13,116 nucleotides of DNA from Chloroflexota bacterium (GTDB lineage Bacteria > Chloroflexota > Limnocylindria > Limnocylindrales > CSP1-4). The translations under genes were made by a program, and so were the position numbers. The stretch spans positions 1 through 13,116 of the forward strand of contig JAKAMV010000181.1 in the NCBI GenBank assembly GCA_021812735.1, written 5' to 3'. Below are positions 1 to 6,368 of this stretch, piece by piece. The stretch's first letter is position 1. Each line of letters opens with the position of its first letter. The notes beneath the pieces are model-generated. The model ran no database searches, had not been told where the DNA came from, and was given only the letters and a program-made list of their open reading frames with translations.

Positions 1-16
1 CCGATAGACTCCCCGG

Positions 17-1039
17 GTGAAGAAGATCGGGTTCCTCTCGTTCGGGCACTGGTCCGCCTCGCCGTACTCGCAGGTGCGGTCCGCGTCCGACGCCCTGGTC
101 CAGTCGATCGAGCTCGCCGAGGCGGTCGAGGACTTGGGCGCCGACGGCGCCTACTTCCGCGTCCACCACTTCGCGCAGCAGCTGGCGTCGCCGTTCCCGC
201 TGCTCGCGGCGATCGGGGCGCGCACCAGGCGGATCGAGATCGGGACGGCGGTGATCGACATGCGCTACGAGAACCCGCTGTACATGATCGAGGACGCGGG
301 CGCCGCCGACCTGATCGCCGGCGGACGGCTCCAGCTCGGCATCAGCCGCGGCTCGCCCGAGCAGGTCGTCGACGGGTTCCGCTATTTCGGCTACGAGCCG
401 GGGGAGGGGAGGACCGACGCGGACATGGCGCGCGACCACGCCGCCGTCTTGCTGCAGGCCCTCTCCGGGGCGGGGTTCGCGAAGCCCAGCCCCTCTCCGA
501 TGTTCCCGAACCCGCCCGGGCTGCTCCGACCGGAGCCGCACTCGCCCGGCCTTCGCGACCGGATCTGGTGGGGTGCCGGCACGCGCGCCACCGCCGAGTG
601 GACGGCCACTCAGGGGATGAACCTGATGTCGTCCACCCTGCTGACCGAGGATGCCGGCGTGCCGTTCCACGAGCTCCAGGCCGAGCAGATCCGCCGGTTC
701 CGCGAGGCGTGGACGGCGGCGGGACACCAGCGCGAGCCGCGCGTGTCCGTGAGCCGCAGCATCTTCGCGCTCGTCGATGACCGGGACCGCGCCTACTTCG
801 GCCGGGGCGGCGACGAGACGGACAAGGTGGGCTACATCGACGCGCAGACCAAGGCGATCTTCGGCCGCTCCTACGCCGCGGAGCCCGACGTGCTCGTGAG
901 CCAGCTGGCCGGCGACACCGCGATCCAGGCCGCCGACACCCTGCTGCTCACCGTCCCAAACCAGCTCGGGATCGAGTACAACGCCCACGCGATCGAGAGC
1001 ATCCTCAAGTACGTCGCCCCGGGGCTCGGCTGGCGGTAA
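17..1039 (+). CDS. LLM-class flavin-dependent oxidoreductase
   Basis: This 340-aa protein belongs to the luciferase-like monooxygenase (bacterial luciferase, F420/FMN) superfamily, cytoplasmic TIM-barrel enzymes that oxidise small organic substrates with a reduced flavin. Visible family features are the N-terminal strand MKKIGFLSFGHW, the RVHHF segment at residues 48-52, and the block around residues 76-112 (GTAVIDMRYENPLYM, then LIAGGRLQLGISRG), which forms the flavin pocket in this superfamily. The C-terminal half has TLLLTVPNQLG near residue 312. Length and both ends look complete. The start is a GTG at base 17. Only 16 bases precede it, so no promoter or ribosome site can be judged and an operon partner may lie outside the window. 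The substrate and the choice of FMN or F420 cannot be told from sequence. Family assignment is secure, the specific reaction is unknown. Confidence 0.9.
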   Translation: MKKIGFLSFGHWSASPYSQVRSASDALVQSIELAEAVEDLGADGAYFRVHHFAQQLASPFPLLAAIGARTRRIEIGTAVIDMRYENPLYMIEDAGAADLIAGGRLQLGISRGSPEQVVDGFRYFGYEPGEGRTDADMARDHAAVLLQALSGAGFAKPSPSPMFPNPPGLLRPEPHSPGLRDRIWWGAGTRATAEWTATQGMNLMSSTLLTEDAGVPFHELQAEQIRRFREAWTAAGHQREPRVSVSRSIFALVDDRDRAYFGRGGDETDKVGYIDAQTKAIFGRSYAAEPDVLVSQLAGDTAIQAADTLLLTVPNQLGIEYNAHAIESILKYVAPGLGWR

Positions 1040-1100
1040 GGGGGATCCGCACGCGGCTTCGCGTCACGTACGCTTGGGGACACGCAGCAGGAGCGTTCCC

Positions 1101-1508
1101 ATGGGCGATTCACCGTTGCCGCCCGACATGCGTCGGCCCGTCGCACGACCTTCGTCGCAGCTCGATGTGATCCCGGGTCAGCAGACGCCGGGTGTCCGTC
1201 GCCGCCAGGCATTCGCGGGCGAGGACCGCTGGGTCGGGTATGTGGAGACCGAACCGGGCGCGTGGAGCGGATGGCACCACCACGGGGAGACCGACACCTA
1301 CATGTTCGTGCTCGCCGGCGGCCTGGAGTTCGAGTTCGGGCCGGCACGGGAGCGGATCCTCGTGGGGCGAGGCGACTTCGCGCTCATGCCGGCTGGCGTC
1401 GTTCACCGCGAGCGCACGACGCCCGGCGAGCCCGGCGAGATCGTGGTCGTGCGCCTCGGCCCGGGGCCGGCCGTCGTGAACGTCGACGAGCCGCACGAGG
1501 CGGACTGA
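1101..1508 (+). CDS. Small single-domain cupin protein
   Basis: A 135-aa cupin, a single small beta barrel that usually binds one divalent metal. Cupin motif 1 is seen as GWHHHGETDTYMFVLAGG at residues 57-74 (H59, H60, H61 available as ligands). Motif 2 is GDFALMPAGVVHRE at residues 91-104, with H102 as the last metal ligand. I chose the ATG at 1101 because AGGAG lies at 1089-1093, 7 bases upstream. An in-frame TTG at 1074 would add 9 residues but has no such site. It follows the oxidoreductase by 61 bases on the same strand with no clear terminator, so the two may be co-transcribed. Stand-alone cupins range from dioxygenases and isomerases to sugar- or ligand-binding proteins, and nothing here narrows the function further. 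Confidence 0.85.
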   Translation: MGDSPLPPDMRRPVARPSSQLDVIPGQQTPGVRRRQAFAGEDRWVGYVETEPGAWSGWHHHGETDTYMFVLAGGLEFEFGPARERILVGRGDFALMPAGVVHRERTTPGEPGEIVVVRLGPGPAVVNVDEPHEAD

Positions 1509-1583
1509 TCGAGCTCGGCCCAGCGGGGCCAGACCTTGCCGGGCAGCTGGTCGTCGAACACTGCTCCTGATTCGCCCTCCCAC

Positions 1584-1611
1584 TTGCCAACGACCGAGTA
1601 CGATATATAGT
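1584..1611 (+). promoter_or_regulatory. Sigma-70-like promoter of the vapBC pair
   Basis: In an AT-richer island within the 128-base gap before vapB, TTGCCA (1584-1589) and TATAGT (1606-1611) form a -35/-10 pair with a 16-base spacer. Each differs little from TTGACA and TATAAT. Transcription would start near 1618, giving a leader of about 20 bases. No other gap in the window shows as clear a match. Inferred from sequence only. Confidence 0.55.
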
Positions 1612-1615
1612 CCAG

Positions 1616-1628
1616 CCGTGATGCACGG
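1616..1628. promoter_or_regulatory. Palindrome, candidate VapB operator
   Basis: CCGTG-ATG-CACGG is a perfect inverted repeat with 5-base arms and a 3-base centre. It begins 4 bases after the -10 box, covers the expected transcription start, and its right arm touches the ribosome site GGGA (1627-1630) of vapB. Antitoxins with ribbon-helix-helix-like N termini typically repress their own promoter by binding such short palindromes, so this is a good candidate autoregulatory site. There is no direct evidence of binding. Confidence 0.45.
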
Positions 1629-1636
1629 GATATGCT

Positions 1637-1882
1637 ATGGCGAACCTCACGATCACACTCGATCCTGACCTGCTCCGGCGCGCCCGCAGCAAGGCGACCG
1701 CGGACGGGACGTCGCTCAGCGCGGTGGTGGGGGGGCTCCTCGCGGACTACGTCGGGCCCAGCCGGGCGGCCGTGGCGCTCGCGGAGCTCCTCGAGTTGGC
1801 CGCCGCCTCGGACGCGTCGAGCGGCCCCGAGGGCCGGACCTGGACGAGGGACGAGCTGTATGACCGACCGCGCCTTCGTTGA
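1637..1882 (+). CDS. VapB-type antitoxin with ribbon-helix-helix-like N terminus
   Basis: An 81-aa protein that fits the antitoxin of a type II toxin-antitoxin pair. Residues 1-39 (MANLTITLDPDLLRRARSKA, then a helix ending in LLADYV) have the strand-helix-helix pattern of ribbon-helix-helix DNA-binding antitoxins of the DUF6364/VapB-like group. Residues 40-81 are variable and charged, as expected of the region that wraps and blocks the toxin. The ATG at 1637 has GGGA 6 bases upstream. The gene overlaps the toxin gene by 23 bases, which ensures coupled translation. It probably represses its own promoter together with the toxin through the palindrome just upstream. The role is inferred from position and pattern, since antitoxins of this size diverge quickly. 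Confidence 0.8.
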   Translation: MANLTITLDPDLLRRARSKATADGTSLSAVVGGLLADYVGPSRAAVALAELLELAAASDASSGPEGRTWTRDELYDRPRLR

Positions 1883-2735
1883 TTCGAATGTCTGGGTCTA
1901 CCTCGTCGATGCCGCGGACCCGGCCAAGCGGGCGAGGGCCGCCGCGGTCCTGGCTCCGACCAACAACGTGCAGGTCGTCGTCTCGGCGCAGGTCATGGGC
2001 GAGTTCTACGTCACCGCCGTTCGCAAGCTGGCGCGCCCGCTCGCGTCCAGCCGAGCGGCCGCCATCGTGGAGAGGATGCGCGAGCTGCCGACCGTGGCCA
2101 TCGACGGGGCCCTCGTGGCGGCGGCCATCGACGGTGCGGGCGCGTGGAGCGTCAGCTACTGGGACGCGCTCATCCTCGTCTCCGCGGCCGCCGCAGGATG
2201 CGCTGTCGTCCTGTCGGAGGATCTCGCCGAGGGCAGGCTGTACGGCACCGTTCGGGTGGAGAACCCGTTCGCGCCGCGACGCCGCTTCTCGGAGCCAGCA
2301 GCACCCTACGAGCCTGGCGGATCGACGTGGGACGAGCCGGCGATGCGATTGGCGCTCAGCGCCTACGAGGAGGCCTGCCGCGCTGCGGGAATGACGCCCA
2401 ACGCGGTCCACTCCTACTGGGACTACGCACGCCGGTTTCTGGACTGGCGGACCGGCGAGTACCACCCCCGCGGCACGCCGGGAGCGTCGCCGCCGGTGCC
2501 CGCCGGGGCCGTCACCGCAGCGGAACTCGACGGCCAGGTCTTCGTATACCGCGACGCCGTGGGCGCAGCTGGCCTCAGCCCGGCGACCGTCGCCACGTAC
2601 ACCCGCCATGCGGACTTCTTCGTGCGCTGGCTCAAAGGGACGTTCCGCCCCGGCGCGCGGCTGGGCAGTGTGCGCTCGCCGAGCCGGGCTGTGGGCCTTC
2701 GGTTCGGCGGCAGGACGCTCGAAGACGAAACATAA
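1860..2735 (+). CDS. VapC-like PIN-domain toxin with a duplicated helical C-terminal extension
   Basis: The 291-aa product has an N-terminal PIN ribonuclease domain (residues 1-137). The acidic metal-binding residues expected of VapC toxins are present: D8 in FVDSNVWVY, E48 in MGEFY, D102 in SYWDALIL and D121 in LSEDL. VapC toxins cut RNA, often tRNA or rRNA, when released from VapB. Normal VapC proteins end near residue 135, but here reading continues for about 154 more residues without a stop. The extension contains two similar segments (169-205 and 229-266), each with an AAG-x-x-P-x-x-V-x-x-Y helix-turn-helix core and a following F-x-x-W, resembling the SAM-like N-terminal (core-binding) domain of tyrosine recombinases. 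No recombinase catalytic R-H-R-Y domain follows. Start at the ATG at 1860, overlapping vapB, with AGGG about 8 bases upstream. The PIN assignment is firm, the role of the extension is unknown. Confidence 0.85.
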   Translation: MTDRAFVDSNVWVYLVDAADPAKRARAAAVLAPTNNVQVVVSAQVMGEFYVTAVRKLARPLASSRAAAIVERMRELPTVAIDGALVAAAIDGAGAWSVSYWDALILVSAAAAGCAVVLSEDLAEGRLYGTVRVENPFAPRRRFSEPAAPYEPGGSTWDEPAMRLALSAYEEACRAAGMTPNAVHSYWDYARRFLDWRTGEYHPRGTPGASPPVPAGAVTAAELDGQVFVYRDAVGAAGLSPATVATYTRHADFFVRWLKGTFRPGARLGSVRSPSRAVGLRFGGRTLEDET

Positions 2736-2797
2736 CTTGCCTTATCGGCAGTAGTGAGCGGGGCTGACCGGACTCGTCCCGCGCAGGTGCGGCGGTG

Positions 2798-2819
2798 CGT
2801 CGCGCGCGTCGGCGCGACG
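2798..2819. terminator. GC-rich stem-loop between convergent genes
   Basis: CGTCGCGC and GCGCGACG form a perfect 8-bp stem with a 6-base loop in the 85-base gap between the convergent vapC and CWC-protein genes. It lies directly after the stop codon of the minus-strand gene and could serve both transcripts. There is no T-run on either side, so it is a weak terminator prediction in a genome where GC-rich repeats arise by chance. Confidence 0.3.
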
Positions 2820-2820
2820 T

Positions 2821-3069
2821 TCAGGCGGTCGGCCCGCGGCCCTGGGCACGGAGGTCGGCCGCGACGTCGCGGAGGCACTGCGGGCACAGGCAGTCCGCGA
2901 ATGGCCCGACGCCCTCCGGGAGCGGCATCGGGAGCCGGAACTCGGCCATGGAGCACCAGCAGGAGCCCTCGTCGCCGAGGTTGCGGCAGCCGAACACGGC
3001 GCCGCAGCGCTCGCAGCGCGTCTGCCGCGTGGCCAGGGCGGGGTCCCAGGCCGATGTGGTCTCGCTCAT
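2821..3069 (-). CDS. Cysteine-rich CWC family protein
   Basis: This 82-aa protein matches the small cysteine-rich CWC family, named for the Cys-Trp-Cys triplet, here C37-W38-C39 in GSCWCS. Eight cysteines are arranged as C19-x2-C22-x5-C28, then C37-x-C39, then C60-x-C62-x2-C65, which suggests one or two structural zinc sites. The C terminus ends in the family's CLCPQCL helix start. Function of the family is unknown. It is likely cytoplasmic, with no signal peptide. The ATG at 3069 is preceded by a GAGG-containing stretch. It is transcribed divergently from the short disrupted gene at 3155 across an 85-base gap in which I find no convincing promoter, and convergently with vapC. Confidence 0.8.
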   Translation of the reverse strand: MSETTSAWDPALATRQTRCERCGAVFGCRNLGDEGSCWCSMAEFRLPMPLPEGVGPFADCLCPQCLRDVAADLRAQGRGPTA

Positions 3070-3154
3070 GCTCGCGCCTCACGTCCTGCCGCTCCCGGAC
3101 AGTGTAGGTGCAACACGAGGGCCGCCTGCGCGTCGAGTTCTCGGAGGGACCGTG

Positions 3155-3347
3155 ATGCGCAAGATCACGCTCGACGACTACTACCTGACCGAACAGGACG
3201 AGATGACGGTCCGGCTGAGGATGGGGCCACTCGGAGGGCGCACAGCCGGCCGTCGGCCTGGAAGCCAGCCGCGACCGCTCCCGGCGCGACGCTCGCCGTC
3301 GGCTCCACCTGATCGGCCGCACGGCCAGGCTGGTGCTCGCCTTCTGA
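3155..3347 (+). pseudogene. Short gene with an apparent frameshift, unknown function
   Basis: A GGAGGGA ribosome site (3143-3149) stands 5 bases before an ATG at 3155 that opens MRKITLDDYYLTEQDEMTVR. Codons in this frame have G or C in the third position almost throughout up to about 3232. After that the frame loses this bias, while the +1 frame gains it strongly and reads EGAQPAVGLEASRDRS and so on to RLVLAF, ending with TGA at 3345-3347. The +1 frame is blocked upstream by a TGA at 3216, so the change must lie between about 3219 and 3240, near GGGGCC (3224-3229) or GGAGGG (3233-3238). The sensible reading is one gene of about 63 codons disrupted by an inserted base, whether a true mutation or a sequencing error. 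I do not recognise the protein. Confidence 0.4.
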
Positions 3348-3440
3348 CCCGGGTGTGTGCTCGGCGAGACGGCCCAGCCGGGACGCCCGAAGGAGCCTCG
3401 CCTGGGTGGCCGGTTCCCCCTGCCGCGGCCTCCGGGTCTC

Positions 3441-4235
3441 CTACGCGGCGGCGCGGCATGCCAGGCCGACGTACAGCGCGATGTCGGCGCCCACGTGCAC
3501 GCCGATCGGGATCCACAGCGAGCCGAGCCTGGCTCTCACCGCGCCGCCCGCGATCCCGATGGCGCTCATGAGCGCGACATGCACGGGCAGGAGCGCCAGG
3601 ACCTCGGGGCCGGCGTGGACGACCCCGAACGCGAGGCCCTGCAGGGCGATCGCCGGGGCTAGCGGCATCGAGCGCGCCAGCCAGGCCTGCATGGCGCCCC
3701 GGTAGCTGACCTCCTCGAGCACCCCGTTGGCGACGCCGAAGACGACTGCGGGCACGAGCGCGGCGACGGGGCGCGGGAATACGAGCTCGCCGAAGAACGG
3801 CTGCGCGAGCCACGGGCCGATCCACAGGCCTCCCGCGGCGACGACCAGGACGGCGGCGGCCGCGGCGAGCGCCTCGACGCCCGACGGGCGGCGAAGACCG
3901 AGCTCCGCCAGACTGGACCGGTGTACCCGCGCCAGCACGGCCACCGCGAGCAGGCCGACCGCCGCCACCGCCAGCCGCCGGGCCACGATGGCCGACATCG
4001 GATCCACGCAACCCGTCTCGCCCAGCGGCGAGTCGGCACCGACAAGCGACGGCCACGGAAGCACGAGCCCGACCGGGAGGACGGCCGCCCACGCGAGCGC
4101 TGCCGGCCGGCCGGCAGACCGCAGCAGCAACCAGCCCGCGAACAGGACGATCGCCGCGGCGGGACGTGTCGCGGGAAGGAGCGCGGCTGCCAGCAGAACC
4201 GCCGGCCCCGCGCCCAGGAGCAGCCGCTCGCCCAT
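3441..4235 (-). CDS. CPBP family intramembrane metalloprotease
   Basis: A 264-aa polytopic membrane protein of the CPBP (CAAX protease and bacteriocin-processing, Abi) family. Several hydrophobic segments span residues 5-22, 27-40, 47-60, 85-103, 121-138, 156-172 and 195-260. The glutamate metalloprotease motifs are intact: EEVSYRG at 174-180 (E174, E175, R179), FGVVH at 203-207 (H207), and H247 in HVGAD at 247-251. Bacterial members cleave membrane substrates or act in immunity to peptides and in protein sorting, but the substrate here is unknown. Start is uncertain: the ATG at 4235 has GAGG about 8 bases upstream, and an in-frame GTG at 4244 would add three residues. It follows the uncharacterised hflX-coupled gene by about 80 bases on the same strand and may be the last gene of that transcript. 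Confidence 0.88.
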   Translation of the reverse strand: MGERLLLGAGPAVLLAAALLPATRPAAAIVLFAGWLLLRSAGRPAALAWAAVLPVGLVLPWPSLVGADSPLGETGCVDPMSAIVARRLAVAAVGLLAVAVLARVHRSSLAELGLRRPSGVEALAAAAAVLVVAAGGLWIGPWLAQPFFGELVFPRPVAALVPAVVFGVANGVLEEVSYRGAMQAWLARSMPLAPAIALQGLAFGVVHAGPEVLALLPVHVALMSAIGIAGGAVRARLGSLWIPIGVHVGADIALYVGLACRAAA

Positions 4236-4316
4236 CCGCCACACCTCGTCGTCCCCGTCGGCATGGGAGACGTGTCCGGCGCCGCCCTGTGGCGCGGCGT
4301 CCTGCCGGGTCCTCCC

Positions 4317-4910
4317 CTACCGGCTGGCCGCGACCTCCAGCGGCCACGCGATTCCGTCGGCGGCGGTCGGCAGCCCGTCATCGTCGGTCTCGAGCAGCAG
4401 TGAGGGCCCCCCGTCGGCAGCGAGCAGGCGCCAGCGTCGATCGCCGGTGCGGGCCACGTGCCACGTGGCGGGTCGCGGACGGAGGTCGACCCCGACCTCC
4501 ACGGCTGGGACGTTGACCCCCTCCCCCACCCCGATCCCCGCGGCGGGTCCGAGGACGGCAACCGCGGCGGTCACGGGCGACGCGCCGGCGAGCAGCGCGT
4601 GGGTGTGGGACCACGGCAGCGCGATGTGGTCGATCCCCGACGTTCGCACGACGTTGCCGTGGAGCTGCGTGGGGACGCCGTCGGGGTGGAGGGTCAGGAG
4701 CCCCGCCCCCGTCGCGAGCTCGAGTCTGGCGAGCCGGCCGTCGGGCGCCGTCTCGACGAGGAGGGACGCCTCCATGCGGCCGTCCCCGTGCGTGGTGAGC
4801 GAGCGCCAACGGCGTCCTCTGGCTCCCTCGGCGACGCTCCACACCAGATGCCGCCCGCCAGGCAGGCTCGCGGTGCCCCCTCGACGGACACGGCCGTCAG
4901 GCCCGCTCAC
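4317..4910 (-). CDS. Uncharacterised two-lobed protein translationally coupled to hflX
   Basis: This 197-aa protein is not one I recognise. It starts with GTG at 4910, overlapping the hflX stop as GTGA, and has a strong ribosome site (GGGAGGG at 4918-4924) about 7 bases upstream inside hflX, so it is almost certainly made along with HflX. It has no signal peptide or membrane segment and no zinc motif. Its two ends resemble each other: RRWRSLTTHGDG then SLLVET near residues 33-53, and RRWRLLAADGG then SLLLET near residues 159-174, pointing to an internal duplication and a two-lobed beta-rich fold. The middle has LHPDGVPTQLHGNVV (74-88) and HIALPWSHTHALL (95-107). A distant resemblance to glycolipid-binding-like (DUF1089) proteins is possible but unproven. 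No function is assigned. Confidence 0.75.
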   Translation of the reverse strand: MSGPDGRVRRGGTASLPGGRHLVWSVAEGARGRRWRSLTTHGDGRMEASLLVETAPDGRLARLELATGAGLLTLHPDGVPTQLHGNVVRTSGIDHIALPWSHTHALLAGASPVTAAVAVLGPAAGIGVGEGVNVPAVEVGVDLRPRPATWHVARTGDRRWRLLAADGGPSLLLETDDDGLPTAADGIAWPLEVAASR

Positions 4911-6223
4911 CCGGCGGCCCTCCCGTCGGCGAGTGTCTCGGCCCAGCGCCGCGCGACCGCCCGGAGCTCGCCGGCCAGGCTCGGCGCCATTCGCCCCACC
5001 ACCCGCACGTCGCGCTCGCCGTACTCGACCTCCACCGTGCCCCGCTCGCGCACCCGCGCGAGGAGTTCGCCGGCCGCGTACGGGACGGCCAGGTCGACGT
5101 CCTCCCACAGGGAGGCGAGCAGCGCCGCGATCTCGCCGCGCAGCGTCTCCAGGCCGAAGCCGGTGGTGGCCGACACGAGCACGCTGCCGGACACCGCGGG
5201 CGCCGGGCGCGACCCGTCGCTGCCCGGGTACAGGAGGTCCGCCTTGTTGAATGCGGTCAGGCGCGGCTTGTCGCCGGCACCCAGCTCGTCGAGGACCGCC
5301 TGGACCGTGGCGCGGTGCTCCGGCGCGTGGGCGTCGGACGCGTCCACCACCTCGACCAGGACGTCCGCGCGGGTGACCTCCTCGAGCGTCGCCCTGAAGG
5401 CGTCGACGAGCTGGTGCGGCAGCTTGTGGATGAACCCGACGGTGTCGGTGACGATCACCACCTGCCCGTCGCCCAGCTTGACCTGGCGCGAGGTCGGGTC
5501 GAGCGTCGCGAACAGCTTGTCCTCCGCCCGGGCGACCTCCGTGCCCACGAGGGCGTTGAGCAGCGTCGACTTGCCCGCGTTGGTGTAGCCGACGATGGCG
5601 ACGGTCGGGTACAGGCGGCGGTCGCGTCCGCGGGCGGCCGTCTGGCGCTGGCGGCGGACGTCGTCGACCCGCTCCTTCATCTTCTTGATCCGCTCCCGGA
5701 TGAGGCGCCGGTCCGTCTCGAGCTGGGACTCGCCGGGGCCGCGGGTGCCGATGCCGCCACCCGTGCGCGACAGGTGCGTCCAGAGGCGCGTGAGGCGCGG
5801 CAGCTGGTACTCGAGCTGCGCGAGCTCCACCTGGAGGCGACCCTCGTGCGTCTGCGCGTGCAGCGCGAAGATGTCGAGGATCAGGCGGCTGCGGTCGATG
5901 ACCTTGGTGTTGAGCAGGCTCTCGAGGCTCTTCTGCTGGACGGGGCTGAGCTCGTCGTCGGCCACGAGGATGTCGAAGCCCGTCTCGCTCTTCGCCTGGA
6001 GGAGCTCCTCGGCCTTGCCCTTGCCCACGTACCAGTTGGGGTCGACGTGGCGCCGGTTCTGCCACTCCGCGCCCACGACGTCGGCGCCGGCGGTGGCCGC
6101 CAGCGCGGCGAGCTCGTTGAGGCTGTCCTCCGCGCTCCACCCCGGGTCGTCGCCGGTGTCGACGGCGACCAGGAACGCCTTCTCGACGGGGGGTGCGAGG
6201 TCGACCGGGTCGCGGGGGCTCAT
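4907..6223 (-). CDS. hflX: Ribosome-associated GTPase HflX
   Basis: A 438-aa GTPase of the OBG-HflX group, which binds the 50S subunit and splits or rescues stalled ribosomes under stress. The N-terminal HflX domain shows VGKGKAEEL (residues 66-74), the DDELSP element (89-94) and the RTGGGIGTRGPGESQLETDR linker region (153-172), which is diagnostic of the family. The G domain has the P-loop GYTNAGKST (212-220), G3 DTVGF (260-264) and G4 NKAD (326-329). Length is normal. The ATG at 6223 fits the family N terminus. Upstream in-frame codons read as low-quality sequence and the long open frame there overlaps miaA on the same strand. No ribosome site is evident. A 145-base gap separates it from miaA. 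The MiaA-HflX adjacency recalls the E. coli miaA-hfq-hflX order, but no hfq is present here. Confidence 0.96.
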   Translation of the reverse strand: MSPRDPVDLAPPVEKAFLVAVDTGDDPGWSAEDSLNELAALAATAGADVVGAEWQNRRHVDPNWYVGKGKAEELLQAKSETGFDILVADDELSPVQQKSLESLLNTKVIDRSRLILDIFALHAQTHEGRLQVELAQLEYQLPRLTRLWTHLSRTGGGIGTRGPGESQLETDRRLIRERIKKMKERVDDVRRQRQTAARGRDRRLYPTVAIVGYTNAGKSTLLNALVGTEVARAEDKLFATLDPTSRQVKLGDGQVVIVTDTVGFIHKLPHQLVDAFRATLEEVTRADVLVEVVDASDAHAPEHRATVQAVLDELGAGDKPRLTAFNKADLLYPGSDGSRPAPAVSGSVLVSATTGFGLETLRGEIAALLASLWEDVDLAVPYAAGELLARVRERGTVEVEYGERDVRVVGRMAPSLAGELRAVARRWAETLADGRAAG

Positions 6224-6268
6224 CGCGGGCAAGGATACCGGCTCGCCGTCGCCGACTGGCGCGGTGGT

Positions 6269-6292
6269 CCCGGGTTGGCCCCTCCAACCGGG
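6269..6292. repeat. Stem-loop in the miaA-hflX gap
   Basis: CCCGGGTTGG (6269-6278) pairs with CCAACCGGG (6284-6292) around a 5-base loop, with a single unpaired base in one arm. It lies within the 145-base non-coding stretch between the miaA stop and the hflX start. No T-run follows on the minus strand, so an ordinary intrinsic terminator is unlikely. It might modulate read-through or processing of the miaA-hflX transcript, or be incidental. Nothing else is recognised in this gap. Confidence 0.35.
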
Positions 6293-6368
6293 CCGACCCA
6301 CGCTCGTCTCAGCCGGGGTGGTGCCGGGCCTCCGCCGCTGATCGAGCCTGACCGCATCGTCCGGGATG

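Noticed and set aside
1051..1064. ACGCG-GCTT-CGCGT hairpin after the oxidoreductase gene
   Set aside because: Only a 5-bp stem without a T-run; too weak to call a terminator in such GC-rich sequence.
2738..2754. Possible TGCC/GGCA hairpin directly after the vapC stop
   Set aside because: Only four contiguous base pairs and no T-run.
3727..5250. 507-codon plus-strand open frame
   Set aside because: It lies opposite the CPBP protease, the hflX-coupled gene and part of hflX, and its product is Ser/Arg/Pro-rich without any recognisable domain.
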